Shown: positions 1 to 8,702 of the stretch, piece by piece | How the letters are laid out: every line of letters begins with the position of its first letter | Position numbering within the stretch: position 1 is the first letter of the stretch | Assembly (NCBI RefSeq): GCF_014822185.1 | Contig: NZ_QVLR01000006.1 | Coordinates: 1-64,000, forward strand | Direction of reading: 5' to 3' | Source: Azoarcus sp. Aa7 | GTDB taxonomy: Bacteria > Pseudomonadota > Gammaproteobacteria > Burkholderiales > Rhodocyclaceae | Length of the DNA: 64,000 nucleotides | Notes under the pieces: generated by a model | The model's input: the letters and a program-made list of their open reading frames with translations, nothing else | Told to the model about the DNA's origin: nothing | Databases searched by the model: none | Program-made: the position numbers and the translations under genes

Positions 1-1
1 G

Positions 2-1170
2 AAGACCGACACCTCGCGGATGGCGATCTACGTCAAGCTGCTGGAGATCTACGCCCAGCGCAAGAATCTCAAGGCGTTCGAGAACACCGCGACGGATCTC
101 TATTCGCGGACCAGTGGCGAAGGGGGGATTGGGAGAAGGCTGCCGAGATGGGGCGTCGCCTCGATCCCGAGAATCCCCTGTATCGTGCCTCGGCGGCCAG
201 CGGCATCCCGACCGCAGGGTTCGCAGCGGGTGCGGCGGTCGCAGCGGGTCTCGTGGCGGCGGCCACCCATGCAGGCGATTCCGGGGCCGCTCCCGATGCG
301 TCGTTCGCGGCGGCGGAGCCTGCGGCTCGCGAGTCGCTGGCGACCGAAATGCCCGTGGATGCCGGAATCGAAGCTTTGCCGGAGGTCGACGCGGGGGCGC
401 TGGACTTCGATCTCGATGCCGGCCTCGATTTGGGTGCTGCCGCTGCAGCGGAGGCTCTCCTGCCGCAAATCGATGCTGTCCCGCCCGCGGAGATCGCGGC
501 GCAAGCCCTCGAGGCGGCTGCCTCCTTCGATCTTGATGTCGGTGGGGTAACCGGGCAGGCGGTCGACGCAGAGCCGGTTTCCGCGCCGGCTGCCGATCCG
601 ATGCTGGCGACCGTGATTGGTCAGGGGATGGATTTCGCAGCAGCGGACCAAGCCCTCGAATTCGATCTTGCGCCGGATCTCGATGTCGCCCCGGTGTCGT
701 CATCCGGCGAAGTCAGCCTCGATGAGACCATGATTTCGCCGGATGGCGCATCGGCCGTGAGCGGCAACGCGGCGGCGGAAGATTTCGAGAAGACGTCGTT
801 CGACAGCAGTCTGCTGGACTTCGACTTCAATCTCGATGGCGGCACCAATCAACCCGCCGCGAGTTCGCCGGGACTCGATCTCGCGGGCATCGATCTGAAC
901 CTGGAAGCAACGTCCTCGGTGCCTTTGACGCCAGCGGCCGAAGCAGTGGAATTTCCGGGCATCGGCGATGCTGCTGCCGAAGCGTCGGCCGGCGGTCTGG
1001 CACCTGACGCGGATGTGATCGAAGAGGTCAATACCAAGCTCGAACTGGCTCGCGCCTACGAGGAAATGGGCGATACGGAGGGCGCTCGCGAACTCATCCA
1101 GGAGGTGTTGCGTGAGGGTTCGGTGGAGCAGCGGGAAGCGGCGGCGCGCCTGGCCGAGCGACTCGGATAA
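2..1170 (+). CDS. fimV: FimV-type polar landmark protein, C-terminal part, with apparent frameshift
   Basis: This is the cytoplasmic C-terminal part of FimV, an inner-membrane peptidoglycan-binding protein that organises type IV pili and other structures at the cell pole. The 5' part lies outside the window. From base 2 the frame encodes a TPR-like helix pair (LLEIYAQRKNLKAF). At a run of six G at 122-127 the family-like reading moves to another frame (DWEKAAEMGRRLDPENPLY). An extra G would join the two frames and restore the spacing expected for FimV. An acidic low-complexity region with repeated LDFDLDAGLDLG-like phrases follows, and the last 50 residues match the FimV C-terminal domain (LELARAYEEMGDTEGAREL). 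The break is either a sequencing error in the homopolymer or a real lesion; the downstream frame is intact for 340 codons. Confidence 0.85.
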   Translation, partial: DRHLADGDLRQAAGDLRPAQESQGVREHRDGSLFADQWRRGDWEKAAEMGRRLDPENPLYRASAASGIPTAGFAAGAAVAAGLVAAATHAGDSGAAPDASFAAAEPAARESLATEMPVDAGIEALPEVDAGALDFDLDAGLDLGAAAAAEALLPQIDAVPPAEIAAQALEAAASFDLDVGGVTGQAVDAEPVSAPAADPMLATVIGQGMDFAAADQALEFDLAPDLDVAPVSSSGEVSLDETMISPDGASAVSGNAAAEDFEKTSFDSSLLDFDFNLDGGTNQPAASSPGLDLAGIDLNLEATSSVPLTPAAEAVEFPGIGDAAAEASAGGLAPDADVIEEVNTKLELARAYEEMGDTEGARELIQEVLREGSVEQREAAARLAERLG

Positions 1171-1200
1171 CGGTCGGGGTTGCAGCCCGCGCATTTCAAG

Positions 1201-1229
1201 GGGCCGCCGTCGGGCGGCCCGTTCATTTT
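1201..1229 (+). terminator. Intrinsic terminator after fimV
   Basis: An 8-bp stem GGGCCGCC / GGCGGCCC with a 4-base loop is followed by GTTCATTTT. It lies 30 bases after the fimV stop and ends just before the ATG of the next gene. The T tract is short, so termination may be partial and could let some transcription through into the membrane protein gene and truA. Confidence 0.6.
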
Positions 1230-1230
1230 C

Positions 1231-1836
1231 ATGCATTCCGGACTAGTGATTGCGTTGTGGATGGCGTGCGTTGTCGTCCTGCAGGTTCTGTCGCCCATGG
1301 CTCTGGCGGTTGCGACAGGCTTGTGCGCGATCGTCGGATGGTGGTTTGCGCTATCACGTTGCCTGAAGTTGCTGCGGCGTGTGCGTCTTCTGATCTTCGC
1401 GATACTCGTGCTGTTCGCCGGATTCACGCCGGGCGAGGCGCTCTTGGCGGGGCTTCCCGAGCTCAGTCCGAGCCGCGAAGGGTTGATGTTGGCTGCCGAG
1501 CATGTGGGGCGGCTGGTCGCGGTCGTGCTGTGCGTGGCGCTGCTGCTGGAGGGGCTGCCCGCGTCGCGTCTCGTTGGCGGGCTGCATGCCCTGCTGCGCC
1601 CCCTGGGATGGCTCGGCCTCCCTACCGAGAGGCTGGCGGTACGCCTGATGCTCGTTCTGCGGTACGTGGAATCGGCACCTGCGGCTGCGTGGCGCGACTG
1701 GCTCGAGGATGGTGGTGTCAATGGCAACGGCACCGACAGGATCGTGTTTATCCGTGAAGGCTTTGCGTGGAGGGATCTGGCGACCCTGCTTGTAGTGGTG
1801 GGCGTGGCAGCGCTGTGGTTCGGAGTGACACGATGA
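1231..1836 (+). CDS. EcfT/CbiQ-like transmembrane protein
   Basis: A 201-residue hydrophobic protein with about five membrane segments. The spacing of LL/LP motifs and the segments PASRLVGGLHALLRPLGWLG and RLAVRLMLVLRYVE resemble the T component (CbiQ/EcfT family) of energy-coupling-factor transporters, which joins a substrate-binding membrane protein to two ATPases. No S component or ATPase gene is next to it, so its role is unknown. I start it at ATG 1231; an upstream in-frame ATG at 1180 would run the coding region through the terminator hairpin. Its stop overlaps the truA start (ATGA), so the two are probably translationally coupled. The family assignment rests on overall pattern only. 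Confidence 0.6.
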   Translation: MHSGLVIALWMACVVVLQVLSPMALAVATGLCAIVGWWFALSRCLKLLRRVRLLIFAILVLFAGFTPGEALLAGLPELSPSREGLMLAAEHVGRLVAVVLCVALLLEGLPASRLVGGLHALLRPLGWLGLPTERLAVRLMLVLRYVESAPAAAWRDWLEDGGVNGNGTDRIVFIREGFAWRDLATLLVVVGVAALWFGVTR

Positions 1837-2627
1837 GAATTGCGCTTGGCGTCGAATATGCCGGCGACGCTTTTCAGGGCTGGCAGAGCCAGTCCCACGG
1901 ACAGACCGTGCAGGACCATCTCGAGGCAGCCCTCTCGGGCATGGCCGGTCACCCGGTGCGACTGCACTGCGCCGGGCGGACCGACGCCGGCGTCCACGCA
2001 ACGGCGCAGGTGGTGCATTTCGACACCCAATCCGTGCGCTCGCTGCATGGCTGGGTTCGCGGTACCAATGCCCGGATGAAGGCACCGGTCGCGGTGCGTT
2101 GGGCGGTGGAAGTCGGTGAGGATTTCCACGCGCGCTTCTGCGCCGTTTCGCGCCGTTACCGCTACATCCTCTACAATGCGGCCGTGCGTCCTGCGCTCCT
2201 GGCCGGCCGCGTGGGATGGTTCCATCCACCGCTCGATGAAGCGGCGATGGCGGAGGCCGCCCGTTCCCTCCTGGGCTGGCAGGACTTTTCGGCCTTCCGT
2301 GCCGCCGGGTGTCAGGCAAAGTCGCCGATCAAACTGATGCATGAGGCGCAGGTGCGGCGCGACGGGGATTACATCGTCTTCGATTTCTGGGCGAATGCCT
2401 TCCTGCATCATATGGTGCGCAACCTGGTCGGTTCGCTTGTGTACATTGGGAAGGGCTGTTACCGGCCTGCGTGGATGTCCGAAGTGCTGCAGTCGCGGGA
2501 CCGCAGCCGGGCGGCGATGACCTTCTCCCCTGACGGGCTATATCTCGCGGGTGTCGAGTACCCCTCGCACTGGCCGCTGCCTGATGAAGGGCGTATCATC
2601 GCGCTCCCGCGTATCCCTTTCGTCTGA
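1833..2627 (+). CDS. truA: tRNA pseudouridine(38-40) synthase TruA
   Basis: Converts U38, U39 and U40 in the anticodon stem-loop of many tRNAs to pseudouridine. The 264-residue product has the family's usual length and its catalytic motif GRTDAGVHA, with the nucleophile Asp51. The N-terminal EYAGDAFQGWQ and C-terminal FLHHMVRNLVGSL motifs are also typical. The ATG overlaps the stop of the preceding membrane protein gene, and trpF begins on the very next base after the truA stop. The order truA-trpF-trpB-trpA-accD-folC is a common proteobacterial arrangement, so truA is probably co-transcribed with tryptophan and fatty-acid genes. Confidence 0.97.
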   Translation: MRIALGVEYAGDAFQGWQSQSHGQTVQDHLEAALSGMAGHPVRLHCAGRTDAGVHATAQVVHFDTQSVRSLHGWVRGTNARMKAPVAVRWAVEVGEDFHARFCAVSRRYRYILYNAAVRPALLAGRVGWFHPPLDEAAMAEAARSLLGWQDFSAFRAAGCQAKSPIKLMHEAQVRRDGDYIVFDFWANAFLHHMVRNLVGSLVYIGKGCYRPAWMSEVLQSRDRSRAAMTFSPDGLYLAGVEYPSHWPLPDEGRIIALPRIPFV

Positions 2628-3251
2628 GTGTCCAGAACCCGAATCAAGATCTGCGGCCTGACCCGCGCCGAAGACGTGCATGCCGCCGTCGAGGCTGGCG
2701 CGGATGCGATCGGACTGGTCTTCTATCCGCCCAGCCCGCGTTTCGTCGCGTTCGAGCGTGCGGCGGAGCTGGCCGCGCTGGTGCCGCCGTTTGTCACGAC
2801 GGTGGGCCTCTTCGTGAATCCGGATCCGGCGTACGTGCTGCAGGCGCTCGCGCAGGTGCCGTTGCAGCTCCTGCAGTTTCACGGCGACGAGCCCGAAGGC
2901 TTGTGCGCAGGTTTCGGTCGTCCCTGGATCAAGGCGGCTCGCGTGCGCCCCGGGATCGATCTGGTAGAATTCTCGGTTTCCCACCCGTCCGCCTCCGGAT
3001 TGCTGCTCGACGCGTTTGTCGAAGGCTACGGCGGCGGAGGCAGGGTTTTCGATTGGTCCCTGATTCCCGAGCACCTCGGGCGGCCGCTGATCCTTTCCGG
3101 TGGACTGGATCCCGATAACGTCGCTGAGGCAGTCCGCTGCGTAAGGCCGTGGGCTGTCGACGTATCCAGCGGCGTGGAGTCGGGCAAGGGTATCAAGGAT
3201 GCGGCACGGATTGCCGCGTTCGTCGCTGGAGTACGCAATGCAGACGGTTGA
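2628..3251 (+). CDS. trpF: Phosphoribosylanthranilate isomerase
   Basis: Third step of tryptophan synthesis after chorismate: an Amadori rearrangement of N-(5-phosphoribosyl)anthranilate to CdRP. The 207-residue TIM barrel shows the N-terminal KICGLTR motif with the catalytic Cys9 and the general acid Asp142 in the FDWSLIP segment; a phosphate-binding [10 protein letters not shown] follows. The start is GTG, directly abutting the truA stop, which suggests coupled translation. Its 3' end overlaps the trpB start by 14 bases. It is a separate gene, not fused to trpC as in enterobacteria, as is usual in betaproteobacteria. Confidence 0.97.
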   Translation: MSRTRIKICGLTRAEDVHAAVEAGADAIGLVFYPPSPRFVAFERAAELAALVPPFVTTVGLFVNPDPAYVLQALAQVPLQLLQFHGDEPEGLCAGFGRPWIKAARVRPGIDLVEFSVSHPSASGLLLDAFVEGYGGGGRVFDWSLIPEHLGRPLILSGGLDPDNVAEAVRCVRPWAVDVSSGVESGKGIKDAARIAAFVAGVRNADG

Positions 3252-4449
3252 CAAGCCATACCGGTTCCCAGATTCGCGCGGCCATTTCGGGCCGTACGGC
3301 GGCGTGTTCGTGGCCGAGACGCTGATTCCTGCGCTGGACGAGCTCAACGCCGCCTACGAGGCGTGCCGGAACAACCCCGCCTTCATGGCCGAGTTCGAAT
3401 ACGAGCTCAAGCACTACGTCGGCCGGCCGAGCCCGATCTACCACGCGAAGCGCATGTCGGATTCGCTCGGCGGCGCGCAGATCTACCTCAAGCGCGAGGA
3501 TCTGAATCACACCGGCGCGCACAAGGTGAACAACTGCATCGGCCAGGCGCTCGTTGCGCGCTACATGGGCAAGCCGCGCGTGATCGCGGAGACTGGCGCC
3601 GGTCAGCATGGCGTCGCAACGGCGACGGTGGCGGCGCGCTACGGGATGGAGTGCGTGGTGTACATGGGCGCCGAGGACGTGAAGCGCCAGGCTGCCAACA
3701 TGTACCGCATGAAGCTCCTGGGGGCGAAGGTCGTTCCCGTCGAATCGGGCTCCAGGACGCTGAAGGACGCGCTCAACGAAGCGATGCGCGACTGGGTCAC
3801 GAACATCCATAACACCTTCTATATCATCGGTACGGTCGCCGGGCCGCATCCATACCCGATGATGGTGCGCGATTTCCAGGCAGTCATCGGCAAGGAATGC
3901 CTCGTGCAGATGCCGGAGATGACCGGTCGCCAGCCCGATTATGTGATCGCCTGCGTCGGCGGCGGATCGAACGCGATGGGCATCTTCCATCCCTACCTCG
4001 ACGTTACGGGGGTGAGGCTGATCGGTGTGGAAGCTTACGGCGAGGGTCTGGAGTCGGGGCGGCATGCGGCCAGTCTCACCGGTGGAACCCCCGGCGTGCT
4101 GCACGGGAACCGCACCTACCTGCTCCAGAGCGACGACGGCCAGATCATCGAGACCCATTCGATCTCGGCCGGTCTCGACTATCCGGGCGTAGGACCCGAG
4201 CACGCCTGGCTCAAGGACAGCGACCGCGCGGAGTATGTCGGCGTCACCGACGAGGAGGCGCTGGCCGCTTTCCACAATCTGTGTCATCTCGAAGGCATCA
4301 TCCCCGCGCTCGAGTCGTCCCACGCCCTCGCGTATGCCGCGAAGCTGGCGCCGACCCTGCCGCGCGACAAGATCCTGCTGGTCAATCTCTCCGGTCGCGG
4401 CGACAAGGACATGCACACCGTCGCCGAAAAGTCCGGCATCCAGTTCTGA
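3238..4449 (+). CDS. trpB: Tryptophan synthase beta chain
   Basis: PLP enzyme that joins indole and L-serine to give tryptophan, working as an alpha2-beta2 complex with TrpA that channels indole. The product has 403 residues. The Schiff-base lysine is Lys96 in HTGAHKVNN, and the phosphate-binding GGGSNAMG loop and the C-terminal SGRGDKD motif are present. I chose ATG 3238, which gives the typical family N-terminus ([15 protein letters not shown]); a longer in-frame start at 3199 would lie inside trpF and add non-conserved residues. It overlaps trpF and is followed after 41 bases by trpA. Confidence 0.98.
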   Translation: MQTVDKPYRFPDSRGHFGPYGGVFVAETLIPALDELNAAYEACRNNPAFMAEFEYELKHYVGRPSPIYHAKRMSDSLGGAQIYLKREDLNHTGAHKVNNCIGQALVARYMGKPRVIAETGAGQHGVATATVAARYGMECVVYMGAEDVKRQAANMYRMKLLGAKVVPVESGSRTLKDALNEAMRDWVTNIHNTFYIIGTVAGPHPYPMMVRDFQAVIGKECLVQMPEMTGRQPDYVIACVGGGSNAMGIFHPYLDVTGVRLIGVEAYGEGLESGRHAASLTGGTPGVLHGNRTYLLQSDDGQIIETHSISAGLDYPGVGPEHAWLKDSDRAEYVGVTDEEALAAFHNLCHLEGIIPALESSHALAYAAKLAPTLPRDKILLVNLSGRGDKDMHTVAEKSGIQF

Positions 4450-4452
4450 CCC

Positions 4453-4474
4453 CGCGGGCCTTGACCGGCCCGCG
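4453..4474 (+). repeat. Intercistronic inverted repeat between trpB and trpA
   Basis: A perfect 8-bp stem CGCGGGCC / GGCCCGCG with loop TTGACC just after the trpB stop and 16 bases before trpA. No T tract follows, so it is more likely an mRNA-stability or translation-balancing element than a terminator. Confidence 0.45.
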
Positions 4475-4490
4475 CATCCCGATACCGCTT

Positions 4491-5306
4491 ATGTCCAGAA
4501 TCCAGTCAGTTTTTCAGAGCCTGCAGGCCTCGGGCCGGCGGGCGCTGATCCCCTTCATCACTGCGGGCGACCCCGCGCCCGAACTCACCGTGCCGCTGAT
4601 GCATGCGCTCGTCGATGGCGGGGCGGACATCATCGAGCTGGGCGTGCCGTTCTCCGACCCGATGGCCGATGGCCCGACCATCCAGCGGGCGTCCGAGCGC
4701 GCACTCGTCAACGGAATGAGCCTGCGCAAGGTGTTCGCGCTGGTGGCCGACTTCCGTGCGACGAATTCCGACACGCCGGTCGTCCTGATGGGCTACGCGA
4801 ATCCGATCGAAGCCATGGGCGTCGAACGGTTCGTTGCCGCAGCCGGAGCAGCCGGCGTGGACGGGGTTCTTGTAGTCGATTACCCGCCCGAGGAATGCGA
4901 GGCGTTCGCACGTACGCTCAAGGCGGGCGGCATGGACCCAATCTTCCTGCTCGCGCCGACGTCCACCGAACAACGCATCCGTGAGGTGGCGACGATCGGC
5001 AGCGGCTACATCTACTACGTTTCGCTCAAAGGCGTGACCGGCTCCGGGGCGCTAGATTTCGACGATGTCGCTGCGCGCATGCCGCAGATTCGCCAGGGCG
5101 TCGGCATGCCGGTTGGCGTCGGCTTCGGTATCCGCGATGCCGAATCGGCCCGCCGTATCGGCGAGGTGGCCGACGCGGTCGTGATCGGCAGCCGCATCAT
5201 CGAGGAAATCGAGAACAGTCCGCGCGATCAGGCGGTAGCCCGGGTAAAGAACTTCGTTGCGGGCGTGCGCGCTGCGCTCGACCAGATCCAAGGAGCTCCG
5301 CGATGA
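4491..5306 (+). CDS. trpA: Tryptophan synthase alpha chain
   Basis: Cleaves indole-3-glycerol phosphate to indole and glyceraldehyde-3-phosphate, then passes indole to TrpB. The 271-residue TIM barrel carries the catalytic Glu49 and Asp60 in [13 protein letters not shown], with the same numbering as the enterobacterial enzyme. The N-terminal PFITAGDP motif is present. I chose ATG 4491 because an upstream open frame would lie wholly inside trpB. The last codons overlap the accD start (ATGA), linking tryptophan and fatty-acid synthesis genes in one transcript, as in many proteobacteria. Confidence 0.98.
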   Translation: MSRIQSVFQSLQASGRRALIPFITAGDPAPELTVPLMHALVDGGADIIELGVPFSDPMADGPTIQRASERALVNGMSLRKVFALVADFRATNSDTPVVLMGYANPIEAMGVERFVAAAGAAGVDGVLVVDYPPEECEAFARTLKAGGMDPIFLLAPTSTEQRIREVATIGSGYIYYVSLKGVTGSGALDFDDVAARMPQIRQGVGMPVGVGFGIRDAESARRIGEVADAVVIGSRIIEEIENSPRDQAVARVKNFVAGVRAALDQIQGAPR

Positions 5307-6172
5307 GTTGGCTTCAGAAACTGCTGCCGCCGAAGATCAAGCGCGCCGAGAGCGCTGCGCGCAAGTCGATTCCGGAGGGCCTGTGGAGCAAGTGCCCGGC
5401 ATGCGAGGCCGTGCTCTACCGTTCCGATCTCGAAAGCAACCAGAGCGTGTGTCCGAAGTGCGGTCATCACCAGCGCCTGCGCGCGCGGGCGCGGCTCGAT
5501 CAACTGCTCGATGCGGAAGCGCGCTTCGAGATCGGTAGCGAGGTCGTGCCGGTCGATCCGTTGAAATTCAAGGACTCGCGGCGCTACACGGAGCGGCTGT
5601 CGGCGGCCAACGACGATACCGGCGAAGCCGATGCGATGGTCGTGATGCAGGGATCCATCCTCACCGTGCCGGTCGTGGTCGCCTGCTTCGAGTTCGATTT
5701 TCTCGGCGGATCGATGGGCTCCGTCGTCGGCGAGCGTTTCGTGCGGGGTGCCAAGGCGGCCCTGGAGCAGCGCCTGCCCTTCATCTGCATCACCGCGACC
5801 GGAGGTGCCCGGATGCAGGAGGGCTTGTTCTCGCTGATGCAGATGGCCAAGACGACCGCCGCGATCACGCAGCTTGCCGAGCGCAAACTGCCGTTCCTCA
5901 CCATCCTCACCGACCCCACGATGGGTGGCGTGTCGGCCAGTTTCGCCTTCATGGGTGACGTGGTGATCGCCGAACCGGGTGCCCTGATCGGCTTTGCGGG
6001 GCCGCGCGTGATCGAGCAGACCGTGCGCGAAACCCTGCCGGAGGGATTCCAGCGCTCCGAGTTCCTGCTCGAGAAAGGCGCGATCGACATGATCGTCGAT
6101 CGGCGCGAGATGCGCTCGAAGGTCGCCGAGCTTCTGACCCTGCTGACGCGCCAGCCCGCCATCGGCGTCTGA
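5303..6172 (+). CDS. accD: Acetyl-CoA carboxylase carboxyltransferase subunit beta
   Basis: Beta subunit of the carboxyltransferase that transfers CO2 from carboxybiotin to acetyl-CoA, making malonyl-CoA for fatty-acid synthesis; the partner is AccA, not in this window. The product has 289 residues. An N-terminal four-cysteine zinc ribbon is visible at Cys31, Cys34, Cys50 and Cys53. The crotonase-like core with TGGARMQEG and GGVSASFAF follows. It overlaps trpA by four bases and is followed after 15 bases by folC. Confidence 0.98.
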   Translation: MSWLQKLLPPKIKRAESAARKSIPEGLWSKCPACEAVLYRSDLESNQSVCPKCGHHQRLRARARLDQLLDAEARFEIGSEVVPVDPLKFKDSRRYTERLSAANDDTGEADAMVVMQGSILTVPVVVACFEFDFLGGSMGSVVGERFVRGAKAALEQRLPFICITATGGARMQEGLFSLMQMAKTTAAITQLAERKLPFLTILTDPTMGGVSASFAFMGDVVIAEPGALIGFAGPRVIEQTVRETLPEGFQRSEFLLEKGAIDMIVDRREMRSKVAELLTLLTRQPAIGV

Positions 6173-6187
6173 GTCCCGTTCCATTTC

Positions 6188-7465
6188 ATGCATTTTCCCG
6201 ATTCCCTGAGCGGCTGGCTCGAGCTGCTCGAAAGCCGCCATACGGTCCAGATCCAGCTTGGTCTGGATCGCGTATCCCGCGTGCGCGATGCGCTCGACCT
6301 GCGCAACGATGCCGTCGTGATCACCGTTGGAGGCACCAATGGCAAGGGTTCGACCTGCGCCATGCTTGAGGCGATCCTGCTCGCGGCCGGATATCGCGTC
6401 GGCTGCTACACGTCCCCGCACCTCCTGCGTTACAACGAGCGCGTGCGCATCGATGGACGCGAGGTCGATGACCAGGTGCTGGTGGATGCCTTTCGCGCAG
6501 TCGAGGAGGCACGCGGCGAGACTCCGCTGACCTATTTCGAGCACGGCACGCTCGCCGCCTGGTGGGCTTTTTGCCGCGCGCCGCTCGACGTCGCGATCCT
6601 CGAAGTCGGCCTCGGCGGGCGCCTCGATGCGGTCAATGCGATCGAGCCCGATTGCGCAATCGTGACCGGAATCGCGATGGACCATATGGACTGGCTGGGC
6701 GACACGCGGGAGAAGATCGGCTTCGAGAAGGCCGGCATCTACCGCGCGGGACGTCCGGCAATCTGTTCCGATCCGATGGTCCCCGCCACGCTGGTCGAGC
6801 ATGCACGCGGGATCGGCGCCGACCTGAAGCTGGTTGGCGAGGATTTCGGATTCAGCGGCGACCGTACTCAATGGACATGGTGGAGCAAGGGCGGCGCGCG
6901 CCGAGGGGGGCTTGCCTATCCTGCGTTGCGCGGGGCCAACCAGCTTCTGAACGCGTCGGCCGTGCTGATGGCGCTGGAAACCCTGCGACAACGGATTCCC
7001 GTGTCGATGCAGGCGGTCCGCCAGGGGCTGATGCTCGTCGAACTGCCCGGGCGCTTCCAGGTCCTGCCGGGACGCCCCTCGGTGGTGCTCGACGTCGCGC
7101 ATAATCCGCAGGCTGCGGGCGTGCTGTCCGAGAACCTGTCCAACATGGGATTCTTCCCTGAAACGTGGGCAGTCTTGGGCATGCTCTCGGACAAGGACGT
7201 CGAAGGTGTCGTGAGGCTGATCCAGGATCGCGTCGATCACTGGATGCTCGTCAGTCTTCCGGGAGCCCGCGGGCTCAGCGCCGAGGGGCTCGAACAGCGC
7301 CTGCGCAGTGTCGGCGTGAGAGGTAATATCCAGCGCTTCGAGAGCCCCGCGGAGGGGTATGCGGCTGCCCGGAAATCTGCAGGCGAGGGTGATAGAATCG
7401 TAGCCTTTGGCTCGTTCCTGACGGTCGCGGATGTGCTGGCAGCCGTCCGCGCCGCTCGTCATTGA
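6188..7465 (+). CDS. folC: Bifunctional dihydrofolate synthase / folylpolyglutamate synthase
   Basis: Adds L-glutamate to dihydropteroate and then to reduced folates, an ATP-dependent Mur-ligase-type reaction. The 425-residue product has the P-loop GGTNGKGST at residues 48-56, the LEVGLGGRLDAVN segment and the Mur-type C-terminal domain with DVAHNPQA. It follows accD in the same orientation, and a SPOR-domain protein gene follows about 8 bases after its stop. The accD-folC-SPOR(DedD)-cvpA-purF order is conserved among gamma- and betaproteobacteria. folP, which makes the upstream dihydropteroate, lies further along in the same window. Confidence 0.97.
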   Translation: MHFPDSLSGWLELLESRHTVQIQLGLDRVSRVRDALDLRNDAVVITVGGTNGKGSTCAMLEAILLAAGYRVGCYTSPHLLRYNERVRIDGREVDDQVLVDAFRAVEEARGETPLTYFEHGTLAAWWAFCRAPLDVAILEVGLGGRLDAVNAIEPDCAIVTGIAMDHMDWLGDTREKIGFEKAGIYRAGRPAICSDPMVPATLVEHARGIGADLKLVGEDFGFSGDRTQWTWWSKGGARRGGLAYPALRGANQLLNASAVLMALETLRQRIPVSMQAVRQGLMLVELPGRFQVLPGRPSVVLDVAHNPQAAGVLSENLSNMGFFPETWAVLGMLSDKDVEGVVRLIQDRVDHWMLVSLPGARGLSAEGLEQRLRSVGVRGNIQRFESPAEGYAAARKSAGEGDRIVAFGSFLTVADVLAAVRAARH

Positions 7466-7473
7466 GGCTCCGC

Positions 7474-8181
7474 GTGACCGATAGCGACAACGTCGAACTC
7501 AAGAAGCGCGCCAGGCGTCGCTTGGTGGGGGCGGCCGCTCTGGCGCTACTCGCCGCGATCATCCTCCCGATGGTGATGGATCAGGAGCCGAGCGCTCCGG
7601 CGCAGGACATCCAGGTCACGATTCCCGACCGCGAGGCCGACAATACCCTGTCGCGCCCCATTGCCAGTCGCCCCGCACGCGATCCCGATTCGCAGCTTGC
7701 GCCTCCGCCCGAGGAGCAGCCGCCCACCCCCGTTCCCCCTGAGGTGCCGAGGCAGGAAGTCGCTGCAAACGTGCAGCCTTCGCCGCGTCCGGCTCCTGCT
7801 CCTGCGACCGCGGATGGGCCGAAGGGGACCGCTCCGGCAGGTGCTGCGGTCGAGCCGCAGAAGTCTGCGCCATCGCTGGCGGCGAAGAACGCGACGACCG
7901 ACAGAGCTCGCGCCCAGGCCATTCTTGAAGGCAAGCCAGCGGTGCCTTCCGCTCCAGCTGCGGGAAGCGGTTTCATTGTCCAGATTGGTGCCTTTGGCGA
8001 TGGCAGCAAGGCCGCTTCGATTGCGGCAGACCTGAAAAGACGGGGTTTCGCCGCCTACACTGAGAAGGTCGGCGCGATGACGCGCGTGCGGATCGGGCCG
8101 TTCGGCGGGCGCGACGACGCCGAAAAGGCCGCCCAGCGGGTCCGGGCGAGCGGAATGAGCGGTTCGGTCGTGCCGAAATGA
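7474..8181 (+). CDS. SPOR domain-containing inner-membrane protein, DedD-like
   Basis: A 235-residue bitopic protein. It has a short basic N-terminus (KKRARRR), one membrane segment at about residues 17-36, a long Pro/Ala-rich periplasmic linker, and a C-terminal SPOR domain from about residue 158 (GFIVQIGAFGD). SPOR domains bind denuded septal peptidoglycan, and DedD at this locus in E. coli takes part in cell division. I prefer GTG 7474, which has a GAGG Shine-Dalgarno 6 bases upstream, over a TTG at 7462 inside folC. The low-complexity linker prevents closer family comparison, so I leave the symbol blank. Confidence 0.88.
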   Translation: MTDSDNVELKKRARRRLVGAAALALLAAIILPMVMDQEPSAPAQDIQVTIPDREADNTLSRPIASRPARDPDSQLAPPPEEQPPTPVPPEVPRQEVAANVQPSPRPAPAPATADGPKGTAPAGAAVEPQKSAPSLAAKNATTDRARAQAILEGKPAVPSAPAAGSGFIVQIGAFGDGSKAASIAADLKRRGFAAYTEKVGAMTRVRIGPFGGRDDAEKAAQRVRASGMSGSVVPK

Positions 8182-8200
8182 GCGCGCGCAGTTTCCTGCG

Positions 8201-8692
8201 ATGACGGTATTCGATTACGTATTCCTCGGAGTTCTCGCGTTGTCGGCGGCGGTCGGCATGTGGCGCGGACTGGTCAGCGAGGTGATCGCGCTGCTGGCAT
8301 GGGCGGTCGCGCTCTTTGCGGCCTGGCGCTACGCAGGGGATGCGGCGGTGCTGTTCGGCGGCATGATCGTCGATCCGGCCTGGCGCCAGATCGCCGGATT
8401 CGCGCTGATCTTCGTCGCGGTCCTGATGCTGGCCGCCTTGTTGCGCTTCCTGCTTCGCGAACTGCTCAAGGCGGTTGGGTTGGGCACTGCCGACCGCGTG
8501 TTCGGAGCGCTTTTCGGGGTCGCCCGCGGTATTGCCATCGCCCTCGCGGTGGTGCTGCTCGGCGGTCTGATCGGGATTGCGCGTGAACCGTGGTGGTCCA
8601 ACGCAATGTTTGCTCCTCCGCTGGAGACGGCGGTCATCGCTGCCAAACCGTGGCTGCCCGATGTGGTGGCTACAAAGATTCGATTCAGATAG
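8201..8692 (+). CDS. cvpA: CvpA family membrane protein
   Basis: A 163-residue inner-membrane protein with about four hydrophobic segments, starting [20 protein letters not shown], the typical CvpA N-terminus. CvpA was named for colicin V production in E. coli and affects envelope homeostasis; its molecular function is not established. It sits immediately before purF, as in E. coli and Pseudomonas, with only 10 bases between the genes, so the two are very probably co-transcribed. Confidence 0.93.
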   Translation: MTVFDYVFLGVLALSAAVGMWRGLVSEVIALLAWAVALFAAWRYAGDAAVLFGGMIVDPAWRQIAGFALIFVAVLMLAALLRFLLRELLKAVGLGTADRVFGALFGVARGIAIALAVVLLGGLIGIAREPWWSNAMFAPPLETAVIAAKPWLPDVVATKIRFR

Positions 8693-8702
8693 GTGCTATT
8701 CC

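Noticed and set aside
5228-7462. A 744-codon open frame antisense to accD and folC
   Set aside because: It mirrors two well-supported genes; high GC makes such antisense frames common, and its product shows no recognisable motif.
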